Below are positions 1 to 29,137 of a stretch of 64,000 bases of DNA, one piece after another. Under the pieces are notes generated by a model. It was not told the DNA's origin, made no database searches, and was given only the letters and a program-made list of their open reading frames with translations. A program made the position numbers and the translations under genes. The stretch's first letter is position 1. Every line of letters starts with the position of its first letter. The DNA is from Hirundichthys speculiger. Taxonomy: Eukaryota > Chordata > Actinopteri > Beloniformes > Exocoetidae. The DNA lies in the NCBI GenBank assembly GCA_018398805.1, contig JAGFBZ010000725.1, positions 558,001 through 622,000 on the forward strand, given 5' to 3'.

Positions 1-84
1 AACAAACCCACTTGGATATATTTGAAAAATGACTTGCACACTTTTTTTGAGAATATATGTCAACAGTCTCTCTTTGTTTTCCAG

Positions 85-6675
<6,591 letters not shown>

Positions 6676-7510
6676 GCCCCGCCCCCCAGCACCCAGACTG
6701 TCCACCTGTGAGAGACGTCTCAGCGCAGGACAGACGCTCATGTATCCGTGTGTGTTGTTTATGTGAAATCCCCCGACGCGACGAGCAGGTGCACCTGTTT
6801 CCAGGTGAGCTGATGTGCCACTGTTGAGCTCGGAGGACCGACGGCCAGCTGAGGATCGAAAAGTGACTCGGCTCCTCGCTGGGAGAACAAAACCAGATGT
6901 CCACGGGACGGGTTTGGACACGAGCTGGACGGTTCTGATGTGAAGAGATGCTCTCCAGCCTCCTCAGATTCACTGTCCACTTCTGCTATTTTTACAGCTT
7001 CTCTTTTCCTGTTTACATATTCAGAGGATCACGTCTGGTTCCGTATTTTCTCTCTGGAACGTTCTTTTTCTACGTGATGTGGGCGGAGTCCTGTGGTGGT
7101 TGTTGTACTTTCATGTGTGTGAAGAGCTGGATTCACCTGCATGCCACACATTATTCCAGTTTAGTCCATGGTTGGGAAACATTTGGTTTTTTCAGGCAAG
7201 GTGAAGTGTTTTCAACCTGTAACCGTTTCTTTCATAACAAACGAAACAGAAAAAAAAACAAAAACGAAAAAAAAAAACCCTTGATTTTATTTTAAACCCC
7301 ACAAAAAGTTGAGATGTTTAAAAATGTGAACCAAACAGAACCCAACTATCTCGGAAACCACGTCACATGTTCAGGCTCAGGCTGATGAACGGGTGGACTC
7401 CAGGTGGTGCTCAAGCTCCTCCCCTTTTACCTGCGACCTGACGAGTGTCAGTTTCTGCAGACCGACGGCTGAGCAGCTGCTTCACCATCGAAGGAACCAG
7501 TCTGACGTCA
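6676..7510 (+). other. megf11 3' UTR (probable) and flanking sequence
   Basis: Directly downstream of the megf11 stop. It is unique-looking and contains A-rich stretches at 7247-7276. A clear AATAAA with downstream context was not identified, so the transcript end is not placed. Confidence 0.4.
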
Positions 7511-8820
7511 AAAACTGCGATTTTTATAACAAAAATGTCACATTCCACAAATGTTGAAATTTTACGACAAAAAGCCAGAAATTTTTGTCAGAAAGTCACA
7601 ATTTAGTAAATTTCCTGATTTTTACAACATAAATTTGGTATTTTGTGAAATTTTATGGGGGAAAAAAAAATCACTTTTTACGTTAAAGTTGCAATTGTGC
7701 AAAATTTGTGATTTTTTTCAGAGGAAAGTCATTATTTTATGTCAAACTATGATTTTAGAAAAAAATATGATTATAGGACATAAAGTTGCAATTATACAAA
7801 AACTTTCAGTTTTACAGGATAAGTTTAATTTAACATAGAAACATTTTTAACACAAAAAGTTGTAATTTTGTCAGAAAGTCGCAGTTTTGCAAAATTGATG
7901 ATTTTACGTCAAACCGTTTGTTATAGAAAAATTCAGGATTTGAAACATGAAGTTGTTTCTTTTTTGAACAAATAATTGTAACATTCTTGATTTTAGTCCC
8001 GAAAGTTTCAATGATCAGAAATTCACAAATTTACAACATGAGGTTGTAATTTTGTCAGAAAGTTGTGACTTTGTGAAAGTTGATATTTTTCGATAAAAAG
8101 CTGCAATACTACATTTAATAGTCACAATTTAGTAAATTTCCTGATTTTTACAACATAAATTTGGTATTTTGTGAAAATTTATGGGGGAAAAAATCACTTT
8201 TTACGACAAAGTTGCAATTGTGCAAAATTTGTGATTTTTCAGAGGAAAGTCATCATTTTATGTCAAACTATGATTTTAGAAAAAAATATGATTATAGGAC
8301 ATAAAGTTGCAATTACAAACTTTCAGTACAGTACAAAGTCTAATTTAACATCAAAACGTTGCATCAAAACGTAACATCAAAAAGCTGCAATACTACATTT
8401 AAAAGTCACAATTTTCCTAAATTTGTGTTTTTAACAGCAAAATGTGATGATTATAGGACATAAAGTTACAGTTTTCCAACATCAGGTTTTAATGTTGTCA
8501 AAAACTTATGATTTTACAAAAACATTATAAATGATTTTAAAATCACAAGAATGTGTAATTTACAATTTAACTACAAAAACTGGTGATTTTGAGACATAAT
8601 GTCGTAATTTCACAACAAAATGTTAGGATTATAGGACATAAACCCGCAGTTAATTAAAAAAAATTTCTTTTTACAACCAAAGTTTGCAATATTGAAAAAG
8701 TCTTGATTTTAGGACAGAAAGTTTTAATTTTTTTGTCAAAAAACTTGAGTGTCATGATCTTCCAAAATTTGCAATTTTCCAACAAATCTCTGATTTTGTA
8801 CAGTTGTAGTCCTATAATAT
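7511..8820. repeat. degenerate A/T-rich tandem phrase repeat with internal duplication
   Basis: Loose repetition of phrases such as AAAGTTGCAATT, GTCAGAAAGTC and GATTTTACAACA. A cleaner direct duplication of about 195 bp sits inside it: 7595-7796 and 8121-8315 share long runs with only small differences. No coding potential is credible here. Confidence 0.6.
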
Positions 8821-9400
8821 ATATGTACAATGTTCTTTTGGACTTGAGCACCTGCCTCCCAAAAATGCATGACCCTGCTCATAAATCTATATTTTATTTA
8901 TAATTGAACATTGAAGATGTATCGAATGTTGAAAGTGAAAAATTAATGAAAATATTAGCTCATTTTGAACTTGATGGTGGCAACAGCAGTCATGAAACAC
9001 TGGGACGTGGTCCGAGGGGGAAACAACTGCAGCTGATGAGGTCAGCAGGTCAGCGGCTGAGAGAGACTGAGTCCGTAAACTGAAACAATATCAGAATTAT
9101 GTTAAGTTGTGAAGATTTCGAAAACCCTGTCATCTAAAGATTCAGAATCTAAAGAAACCTCTGTATGCCGGGGACGAGGTTGAAAATCAGTACCGGGCGC
9201 CTGCACTGTGGTAAAAACAGACAAGTCTGCAGCGGAAATCAATGCAGGAGACAGCGACCCATGACCCATAGAAACGTAGGATGAAGTTCTGTGACGTAAA
9301 GAACATTTCATCTCGGAGGGAAATCAATCCAAATAGCCGAATTTCAGGTCAATTCTCCCTGAGCAGTGCATGTAGTTTCCCGAAGTTGGAATCCACTTTC
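8821..9400. other. intergenic, nothing recognised
   Basis: Between the A/T-rich repeat and a decayed Tc1-like element. No exon, TIR pair or tandem repeat is visible. The short ORF at 9102-9311 (minus) resembles nothing known to me. Confidence 0.4.
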
Positions 9401-9429
9401 GATATGAGTTCAAAAATCACCCCTTGTCT

Positions 9430-10210
9430 GTGATTCACATTCTGAATCACATCCAGTTTACGATTCCGATCTGAGAACATGGACCAGATTCTTCATCCTC
9501 TGGACTGAAGACAATAAGGAGCATCCTGCTTCTTATCAGCGCTTTAATGCCTATCTGGAACAGACTCGTCAACGCTGAAGTCTATCCAAGTTTTAGAGCA
9601 GCATGTGTTCCCGGCCAGAGAACATTTTTTCAGGGGTCTTTGACCGAGATGATGCTCAACCACAGACTGCATCGTCCTTGATAAAAGCCACAACAGATCG
9701 ATCAAGGCTCCATGCCTGTTACTTAATTGACAGGTGCTAATTGGGAGTCTTTGGTCCGGTGGTTTTGGATTTAGAAGGTCTTTCTCTCTGAATTCACCTG
9801 TTCAGATGTTGGTAGCCTACGCTTATTCAGGTGCAGTAATCTCATCTTCCTTGCTTCTTGCGTCCCGTGTAGTAGCCCTCTATCAGGAAGTTTACATTTT
9901 AATCTCCTCTTCCTCGTTTGTTGGCGTTCTCTCTTCTCGATTGATCACATCGTAGAAGAAAACCCAACCAGTGAGGAGTCACAAGCCGGTGGTCTCGTAG
10001 TCTTAGTCCCAAAGCTCCATCCTCTGGTCTTCAACTGGTCCCAACGTAAGACGTGTTGCTGCCATCAACTTACTCACTTCAAGCATTTGATTTACCAACT
10101 TCTATGTTCTGTTGTCAATGGGAAATGGGGTTATAAGATTTGTAAATCATTGCTCTGTTTGAATTTACATCTTTCCCCGTAAATCAGCGTGTTTTGGAAC
10201 TGGAGTTGTA
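9430..10210 (+). mobile_element. decayed Tc1/mariner-like DNA transposon
   Basis: The stretch follows, with many changes, a common fish Tc1-like element: transposase-region phrases around 9480-9720 (ATCCTGCTTCTTATCAGCGC and GAACAGACTCGTCAACGCTG), then GACGTGTTGCTGCCATCAA at about 10050 and a 3' end with TTTGTAAATCATTG and GGAACTGGAGTTGTA. No open transposase frame survives. The 5' boundary is uncertain. Confidence 0.5.
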
Positions 10211-10781
10211 TTTTACCATCATGCACACGTCATTTCCACCAAAAACATCCTGAGAGTCTTGTTCTTTTTTTTATGACTTAAAGTTGTTCATATTAGATCA
10301 ATATTTTTTCTCTCCCCCCAATCAGCCTTGTTAGAATTACCTTTGATGAGAAAACCTTCCCAAGTCCAGGTGTGAAGAACTTACAGGGGTTCTCCAGAAA
10401 TCTGCTGTTGCTGCCAGAATCTTGTCGCTACTAAGAAATGTTTTGCTTCTCATGGTACACAATTCTCTGGAATCATTCTTGGTTTTTTAGTCTTAGTAAA
10501 ATAATACAACGTGACGTTACAAGCGAGGAGCAAACTTGAAGCTTCAGTGGAGGAAGAAACTCGGCTCCATCAGGTGTCAAAGGTGTCTGATGGACAGATG
10601 ACAAGTTCAAAGTTGAGCCATATTTCTGTTTTCAGGACTCTGATGTCCTCTGATGTCAAAAGCTAAAGGTAGAGGGGGGTGGTCCATCATCACGGACCCT
10701 CACATGAGGACTCTGGACTGTCTTGTAGTTCAGGGTCTTGTCTTGACATGATACCCTGGAAACTAAAACCAAGCAGGTGGT

Positions 10782-10941
10782 GTTCATTGTAAAAGAAAGG
10801 AGTCCCAGAACTGAGCCTTGGGTAACCTCAGTTTTAAATAAATTCTACCACACAAACTGGGCGATGATTGAAGGGGTGTGAAAACTCTGTGAACCAACTG
10901 TTGAAGTTCCACTTTGGTAAACAGCAATAACAGTATGAAAT
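10782..10941. repeat. 160-bp direct repeat, copy 1
   Basis: Nearly identical to 14236-14394. Both start GTTCATTGTAAAAGAAAGG and end AACAGTATGAAAT, with only a handful of differences. The Rex3-like LINE lies between them. No transposon termini are visible at the edges. Confidence 0.7.
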
Positions 10942-11564
10942 AATATGTTGACAATCAGAAATCTGTAAAGAGCCGCTGTCCTCTGTATCTGGTTTCCTAC
11001 CATTGTTCCATTCGCTCCAGATCTTTTCTTGCTCCTGTTCTTCATCTGTAAAGCTGGTAGTTGTCCCAGTAGATGAATCTAGTGGTGCTTGTTGTTTTTC
11101 TGTTTCAGGCTTTGAACTTAATAAACTTGTCGTAGCTCAGCGGGGGTGTTGTTTTCACTCAGCAAGCAGCTCCTTCAAGAGATGTTTCTGGAATAAGTTT
11201 CTGAAATGGTTCCTGTTGGTGCTAAAGTGCAATGAAGGAGATCTAAAGGAGATCATTTTAATCCAACACTCTGTGAAGCAATACCACTTCTGACCACATG
11301 GGGGCACGTTGGTCTGGTGTGTTGACGAACAGCCCTTTCCTTCACTGCAAACAAGATAAAAACACTCCAACTAAGGAAAAAGGTTCTCAAAACAAATGTA
11401 AAAATCTGTCCATGCAGTAAGATAAATTCACTTGGTAAAATTTCTTAAATTAAGATTGTAGAAACACTTGTTTCTAGATTAAAGAAAGGTATAGTTTGTT
11501 ATTGAATCTTAAAACAAGATTTATTTTGATGAGGAGAGGAGGAAAAAACGTAATACGTCTTATT

Positions 11565-13301
11565 ACGGCAAACCGTCAGGCGGCTCAGGCGGGGAAAGCA
11601 GTGCTTCACCAACACTGTGTATAGTGGGGATGGGGTGCTGCTGACCTCGACCGGAGATGTCGTTCGGTGGTGGAAGGAATACTTCGAGGACCTTCTCAAT
11701 CCCACCAACATGTCTTACATTGAGGATGCTGAGCCTGTGGACTTGGGGGTGGACTCGTTCATTACCGGAGCCGAGGTCGCTGAGGTAGTTAAGAAGCTGC
11801 ACAGTGGCCGGGCTCCGGGGGTGGACGAGATCTGCCCTGATTTCCTAAAGGCTCTGGATGTTGTAGGATTGTCTTGGTTGACACGTCTCTGCAACATCGC
11901 ATGGAAATCGGGGGCAGTACCTCTGGATTGGCAGACCGGGGTGGTGGTTCCCCTTTTTAAGAAGGGGGACCGGAGGGTGTGTTCCAATTACAGGGGAATC
12001 ACACTCCTCAGCCTCCCTGGTAAGGTCTATGCAGGGGTGCTGGAGGAGAGTTCGATCGATTGTCGAATCCTGGATTCAGGAGGAACAATGCGGGTTCCGT
12101 CCTGGTCGTGGAACACTGGACCAGCTCTAGACCCTCACTAGGGTCCTGGAGGGAACATGGGAATTTGCCCAACCAGTCCACATGTGTTTTGTGGACTTGG
12201 AGAAGGCATTTGACCGTGTCCCTCGGGGGGTCCTGTGGGGGGTACTCCAGGAGTATGGGGTGCTGGGCCCGTTGTTACGGGCCGTCCAGTCCCTGTACAA
12301 ATGGAGTGGGAGCTTGGTCCGCATTGCCGGTTGTAAGTCGGATTCGTTTTCGGTGGGAGTTGGACTCCGCCAGGGCTGCCCTTTGTCACCGGTTCTGTTC
12401 ATAACGTTTATGGACAGAATTTCTAGGTGCAGCCAAGGAGCGGAAGGGTTCCGGTTCGGTGGTGTCGGGATCTCGTCTCTGCTGTTTGCAGATGACGTGG
12501 TCCTGTTGGCGCCATCGAGTGGGGATCTGCAGCTCTCGCTGGAGCGGTTTGCAGCCGAGTGTAAAGCGGCAGGGATGAGAATCAGCACCTCCAAATCTGA
12601 GACCATGGTCCTCAGTCGGAAAAGGGTAGAATGCCTCCTCCGGGTCGGGAGTGAGGTTCTGCCTCAAGTGGAGGAGTTTAAGTATCTCGGGGTCTTGTTC
12701 ACGAGTGATGGGAGAAAGGAGCGGGAGATCGACAGACGGATTGGTGCGGCGTCTGCTGTGGTGCGGACTCTGTACCGGTCCGTTGTGGTGAAGGGAGAGC
12801 TGAGCCAAAAGGCAAGGCTCTCTGTTTACCGGTCGATCTTTGTTCCAACCCTCACCTATGGTCATGAACTGTGGGTAGTGACCGAAAGAATGAGATCACG
12901 GATACAAGCGGCGGAAATGAGCTTTCTCCGCAGGGTGGCTGGACTCTCCCTTAGAGATAGGGTGAGAAGTTCGGTCATTCGGGAGGGACTCAGAGTAGAG
13001 CCGCTGCTCCTTCACATCGAGAGGAGCCAGTTGAGGTGGTTCGGGCATCTGGTTAGGATGCCCCCCCGGACGCCTCCCTGGGGAGGTGTTTCGGGCATGT
13101 CCAACTGGGAGAAGACCACGGGGAAGACCCAGGACCCGCTGGAGAGATTATATCTCTCAGCTGGCCTGGGAGCGCCTCGGGATTCTCCCAGAGGAGCTGG
13201 TGGAGGCGGCCGAGGGGAGGGAGGTCTGGGCCTCTCAGCTGAAGCTGCTGCCCCCACGACCCGATTCCGGACCAAGCGGGAGTTAATGGATGGATGGATG
13301 G
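11565..13301 (+). mobile_element. Rex3-like (RTE-clade) LINE, 5'-truncated, with 10-bp TSD
   Basis: The insert is flanked by ACGTCTTATT at 11555-11564 and 13302-13311 and ends in an ATGGATGG tail typical of Rex3. It encodes reverse transcriptase in at least two frames. 11617-12050 gives the upstream part, through YFEDLLNPTN, GRAPGVDEICPDFLKAL and NYRGITLLS. After frameshifts, 12182-13080 gives VDLEKAFDRVPRGVLW (motif A), LRQGCPLSPVLF (motif B) and LLFADDVVLLAP (FADD catalytic box). A last shift moves the C terminus GRRPRGRPRTRW into the frame at 13086-13283. The apurinic endonuclease domain is missing. It lies between megf11 and rab11a. Confidence 0.85.
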
Positions 13302-13315
13302 ACGTCTTATTTTAA
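12182..13315 (+). pseudogene. reverse transcriptase ORF fragment of the Rex3-like LINE
   Basis: The longest open piece of the element (377 codons in frame). It carries RT palm motifs A, B and C, including FADD. The Met at 12182 is internal, because the upstream RT portion is in another frame. Near 13080 a shift replaces the usual GRRPRGRPRTRWRDY ending with unrelated residues, so no complete functional protein is made. Confidence 0.75.
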
Positions 13316-14640
13316 GTGTTATTTGTCTAATTTTAGGATTCCCTGCCTGTTTGAGACAAAAAAGTAGTTTTACTTAATATAAGATTATACTGATTAAATT
13401 GAAGACTTAAAATAAGAAAGTAATGATTAAAATAAGAAAAAATATCTAACACTTCTAAATGTCATTTTTTTTTCTTGGTAAGAACCAAATAATTTGCAGT
13501 GTTGGGTCCTGATACCTGAAGGATAAACTGTTTTGATACGGTCATAAAATTTCAACTTAATCTAACAGCTGCAGAAATACTAGTTTTAATTCTAACCAAA
13601 CTATCAGATACTCGTGAAAAAAAAAGGTTTTTAGAGAAACATTTTGTGACGTTTCAGTTTCAGAAAGCTGAATAATTTGTTCAAAGACCAAAGTTGTCAG
13701 TTATTGTGATGTTTTTTCTAAAATCACAATTTTTCAAAGTAACACTTCTGAAAAAACTTTTTAACTTAAAATTAAGACAATCTTTTGACCTTTAATCACA
13801 ACTTTTGTTGGGAAAGACCTGAATTTTTTATTAAGTGACTTTTTGATCTAAAATAGTGAATTTTGTAAAAATACAACTTTAAACAAAGTTAAGTTCAATA
13901 CTCAACAGAAGTGAAGCAGCTGGATTGATATCAGACGGCTATTGATCTTTGACAGGGATGCAGGATGACATCAGCATCTGCAGGAAACACCAACATGTTG
14001 TTTATTCTGAACATGACGTGGTTAAAAAAGAGACGTCATTAAGTTGATGAGCATGAAAGAGGACAAACCAAAGACATCGGCTCTGTGGACGTTTTCAAAG
14101 TTGCTGTTTACAGCAGGAGTTTGCATCAGTCCCATCACCATGACGATAAGAGCATAATTAATGCTGATTTAATGTTGTCAAAGGTGGATGATGTCGGTAT
14201 CAGCGCCAACAGCCAGTATGGATCTAATCTGTAGCGTTCATTGTAAAAGAAAGGAGTCCCAGAACTGAGCCTTGGGGAACCTCAGTTTTAAATGAATTCT
14301 ACCACACAAACTGGGCGGTGATTGAAGGGGTGTGAAAACTCCTAAACCAACTGTTGAAGTTCCACTTTGGTAAACAGCAATAACAGTATGAAATGCTGAG
14401 GGTAAAAACATGAACTGATCCTGGAGGACATCGTCAGTTTCAGCTCTTTCATCTGAGATGTAAAAAGTCCATTTCAGTAGCGATCTGCATTAGTTTTACC
14501 CCGGATGCCCTTCCTGACGCAACCAGGACCTGAACCTGAGACCTCCGGTCTGGTCGGAGGGGCAGCACCGCCACTGAGCCAACAGGGAGGCCCAGCGGTA
14601 AGACTGTCAGGTGTGATTAAAAGAACAGAGGTCATATAAA
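13312..14640. other. intergenic region between megf11 and rab11a
   Basis: No exons. 13680-13890 repeats the A/T-rich phrases of 7511-8820. 14236-14394 is copy 2 of the 160-bp direct repeat at 10782. At 14497-14597 the minus strand reads like a SINE remnant (GGCTCAGTGGCGGTGCTG, then GGTTCAGGTCC and GGAAGGGCATCCGG), a weak call. Confidence 0.45.
14236..14394. repeat. 160-bp direct repeat, copy 2
   Basis: Second copy of 10782-10941, same orientation, about 3.45 kb away. Confidence 0.7.
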
Positions 14641-16505
14641 GGTTTATGACTGGTGCGCTTTATTAAGATGTACTGATAACTTAAGATATAGACACAATTG
14701 TACAATTCATTAGTCTGTACAAAACATAAAACCATCCACTTCCCCCCCTCACATTTAACCCTCCAAACTCACTGAAATGAATTCAGTTCATTCTTACATG
14801 TTTTCATTGGAATTACAGTCAGTTACGGAATTCAATATAGTCATAAAAAATTAAAAAAAATGAATCAAAACACAGTTTAAAAAAAGAAAAAGCACTCGGA
14901 ACATTGGAGGTACAAGAACAGGACCAGAACTGATTCCCAGATCAAAGAAAGTCCACCTGCTGCCGAGTCTGGAGAGGTTTGGCCCAGATGGCGACGGCGC
15001 CGGCTGGGCTCACACACTCCAGACCCGCTAAACACACACTCACACACACGCCGAGTTCAGGCATTGCATATGTCTGCCAACGCACACGGACACGGCGGGA
15101 ATCTGGAAAGGCGACAGAGGCGTCTGCGGGTTCGTAAACCCTGACCGGGCGCCGGCGGCCCGTTGGGCATGCCGCGGCGGCCGCCGAACCTCGGGGGACT
15201 TCACGGACAGTAATGAGAATGTCAGCTACGTAAGGCGGTCGGACGTACAGAAAGCCATGCATTGTGTCGACGTCAGAGGCAGCTCGGTGTACGTAGGCTT
15301 CATGTGACGGGGATGGGCGGAGCTCGGGTCCAGGTGATGCGGACCCGGCGGCTTAATGGGAAGCGTTTTAGTCGGAAGGTGAAGGAGGCCTTTTGTTTTG
15401 CGGAGAAACTTTTGGTTCTTCGACGGTGGCGCTGCTCTCAAAAAGGGGGCGCGGCTGCGACGGAGGAGGCGGTCCAGATTCTGTAAGTGTGACACAAATC
15501 TAATCTAGACAAGAAAGTAATTACACGATTAACGTTCAGTGCAAGTTTCAGACAGTTTCGTGCTAATGAGACACTTCGGTTCCCTCTCCGTGGTCCGACC
15601 AACGGCTCTGCGGTTTCACGGCGAGCAGAAACAGCTGGACGACAGACGCGGCGCGCCGCGGGAATGTCGCTCGAGAATACGACCTCAGTTGCTTCTGCTT
15701 TAATTCCTTCATTTGTTCTAGAAGTGCGCTGGGACAGAAACGCCGGCAGCCATTGTGCATAGATCGAGTCCAGTATCTCACTGATTAGCGCGCACCTGAA
15801 AGCCCGACGGACCTGCAGGAGTCCTGCTCAGCTCCGCCGAGCGACACGAGGCGACGGCGGCCTTCCTCGTCCGCCGAGCGACCTGCGTGCTGCTGGCGGA
15901 AGCTCGGCGAGTTCGATGATTCGCAGCTGCCGGATCGCGTGTGCTCGGCGCGGTTTCCACTAACGAGGAGGGGGGAGGGGCTGAGCGGCCGCAGAAGCTC
16001 GGATAGGAGGATATTCTTCGGGGCGTCGTCAATGTGCTTCAAATTCATACACACCGATAGAAGATACGAGGCAGGTCTTTAAAAAAAGAAAGAAAAGAAA
16101 AGGTGAAGAAAGGAAGAGGAGCACAGGAAGGAGAAAAGAATCACATTCATATATTAAGACATTTCTGTGACGTGTCAGCGCATCTACAGTAATGAAATCT
16201 AACGTGATATGAAATGCCTGCTGTCCTGCAGAAGCCTAAAGACAGAGGGGCTTTGCTCGGGGGAGGGGAGGGGGGCACCCCACACTTTGTCTCATACTGG
16301 GAAATATTTACCTGGGGGGCTGGGGGGGATACAGGTGGCCGTGGTGTTTGTTCGTCCACGCCGAGGCAGTCTGTTCTCTGGGGACGGGGGGGGACGGGGG
16401 GGGGGGGGGGGGGGGGGTGCTAGGTGAGAGGGAAGGAGGGAGGGAGGGAGGGGGGGGGAAAAGAGGGGGGAGGGGAGGGGAGATAGCAGCAGATCCACAG
16501 CCGGA
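14640..16505 (-). other. rab11a: rab11a 3' UTR (probable)
   Basis: Downstream of the rab11a stop on the minus strand. A minus-strand AATAAA lies at about 14660-14665 (TTTATT on plus) and is a plausible polyadenylation signal, giving a 3' UTR of roughly 1.8 kb. The region is unusually CpG- and GC-rich (14950-15980). It holds a 16387-16460 G-run on the plus strand, which would be a C-run in the mRNA. Confidence 0.5.
16387..16484. repeat. poly-G / GGGA low-complexity tract
   Basis: Long G runs (over 20 G without a break) followed by GGGA repeats, just downstream of the rab11a stop codon. On the plus strand this could form G-quadruplex structure. Confidence 0.8.
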
Positions 16506-27107
<10,602 letters not shown>

Positions 27108-27303
27108 CGTCCCGTGGAGAAAAATGATAAGTCCAAGGTTTTATTTGCTACAGCCAGAGACGGTGATGTGTCCAGAATTTTACTGTCCCGACGGGAATCT
27201 GGAGCTTCTTCTTCTCTGGAAGCGGGACGCCGGTAAAACAGAAACAAGTGACATCTAGTGGTCAGAAGAAGGAACCGCACCCTGCATTCAATGTTTTTAT
27301 ATA

Positions 27304-28330
27304 CAGTTAAAACCAGACGTTTACATACACTTTATTAAAAAAAAACCACACATATCATTTTCCTTCACTTTCTCTTCATTAAATCAGGCTATGTTTCCAT
27401 CATCTGGTTTCCTTCCAGAAGCTTCTCTCAGTAGTTTTCTGAATTCTGGTCTGGTCCTCCTGACAGAACTGGAGGAACTGAGTCAGGTTTGGAGGTCTCC
27501 TGTTCAGCTCTGACCACAGATGTTCTCCAGGACTGAGATCGGGTCTTCGTGGTGTCCACTCCAGAACATGGACTCTGTGGTCCTGAAGCCTCTCAGTAAC
27601 TAATCTGGTGGTGCATTCAGGGTTGTCGTCCATCTGGAGACCCATTAGTGTCCAAGCTTTTACTTCCTGGCTGATGTCTGAGATGTTGCTTCAATGTTTC
27701 TCCAGAATGTTATTTCCTCATGATGTCATCTATCTAGTGAAGTCCACCAGTCCCTCCCACATCATGATGCTGCCACCCCCGTGCTTCACAGCTGGATGGT
27801 GGTTCTCAGGTCTTTCTCCTCCAGATGTAACGATGGTCATCATGTCCAAGCAGTTCAGTTTTAGTTCCATCAGACCAGGACATGTCTCCAGAAATGAAGC
27901 TCTTTGTCCCTGTGAGCATCTCCAAACTTTAATCTGTCTTTGTTCTGTCTCTTCTGGAGTAATGTCTTCTTCCTGGCTGAGTGGTCCTTCAGTCCATGTT
28001 GGTCCAGGACTGGTTTCTCTGTGGACGATGACCCTCTCTGACCAGCTTCAGCAGCATCTTCACCAGCTGTTCAGCTTCTGTTCTGGGGTTGGTCCAGGTT
28101 CATCTCTGGGACTCAGAACCGTCTCCTTCCTGAGGACTATGATGGTGGACATTCCCATGGTGGTTCTACTGGTGGAGAACTGTTGGAGCAGATGAACGAG
28201 GCTCCTTCAGACATCTGGAAACCGGACCAGGATGGAGCAGACTGGGGGAGGTCCACAGCTCTCTACCTGATATCTTGGCTGGTTTCTTTGGATTCTCCCA
28301 AGATGTCACACAAGAAAGAAGTGAGTTTCA
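27304..28330 (-). mobile_element. decayed Tc1-like transposon upstream of rab11a
   Basis: One terminus is visible at 27302 (TA, then CAGTTAAAACCAGACGTTTACATACACT, split here only by description of its start and end). The minus strand 27400-28200 reads in pieces like a Tc1 transposase: ARKKTLLQKR, HRDKELHFWRH, then RPDLSPGEHLWSELNRRP and NLTQFLQFCQED. Several frameshifts and stops. The other terminus was not found. It sits between the rab11a start and the sh2d7 end. Confidence 0.7.
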
Positions 28331-28493
28331 GGTGGCCTTAAAATTCATCATACATAAAAGATGAACTTTTTCCATCTGTGATAAGAGTTCAGAACTACAG
28401 CAACAACCTCAAACCTACCATTTATCTTCTTTTTTTACTTTTGTTAAATGGAACTAGTGTCTTTATTTACAGTGAAGTCACAGGGAGTCACAC

Positions 28494-28582
28494 AGTAAAG
28501 GGTTGCAGGCTGGGAGTTGAACCTGCAACCATTGCAGGAGGAAGTCTCCAAACATGGGCTGCCTGCTGAACCACTAAGTTAT
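28494..28582 (-). repeat. tRNA-derived SINE remnant
   Basis: The minus strand reads CTTAGTGGTTCAGCAGGCAG (A-box-like) and, about 40 bases on, GCAGGTTCAACTCCCAG (B-box-like). The remainder of a SINE is not clear. Confidence 0.45.
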
Positions 28583-28981
28583 ACCTGACCATTTAGCTCC
28601 TGAACTGAAGAAAAAATTAGGAACAAGCATTTGAATCAGAATACCTGCGTCTGTTGATGGTTCATAAATGTCTTGATTCAATCAGTCTGAGAACCTGGAA
28701 ACCAGGATTCAGCTAATTAAAGATTTGTTTGTTTGTTTGTTTTTAAATCTCCTCATTTTTTTTTACAATTGAAGCTAAGACTCTTTAATTTCAGTCTTGT
28801 TCTTAGGGATGAATCTAATAATAATCGTTTTACTTTGCCCAGCCTATAAAGTCAGAACAGTCCCAACTGTAATCCAAACAATTAACTCAGGATTTTGCGG
28901 CTGCTAAATTTTCTTGAAGTCTTAATCTTTGATAGTCTCAAAGAAAGATAAGGTCCTGAACTCAGGAAGTGATGTAGCCTG

Positions 28982-28987
28982 TTTATT
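28982..28987 (-). terminator. sh2d7 polyadenylation signal
   Basis: AATAAA on the minus strand (TTTATT on plus) about 105 nt after the sh2d7 stop codon. A second AATAAA overlaps the stop codon itself. Position supports use, but no transcript evidence is available here. Confidence 0.5.
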
Positions 28988-29092
28988 TTCATAACTTTGC
29001 AAGACATGGCAGAGTCGTCTGAAAGAACTTGAGGCAAGAAAAGAAGAAAACCGAAAATGCTAACTTGAGGAACTCCACAAGAGAAGTTGTGT

Positions 29093-29137
29093 TTATTTCT
29101 TCTTGTACTCAGGAAGGAATTTCTTCCATTTTAAATT
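29093..29137 (-). CDS. sh2d7: sh2d7 exon 6 (last 14 residues)
   Basis: Acceptor GTCTTTGCAG. It encodes NLKWKKFLPEYKKK and TAA. Without this splice the frame reads through the intron into the same residues, because the 87-nt intron has no in-frame stop and a length divisible by three. Confidence 0.85.
   Translation of the reverse strand, partial: NLKWKKFLPEYKKK

Noticed and set aside
15226..16498. Several 68-106 codon ORFs in the GC-rich region left of the rab11a stop
   Set aside because: The region fits a rab11a 3' UTR; the ORFs are low complexity (Pro, Gly, Arg) and resemble nothing known.
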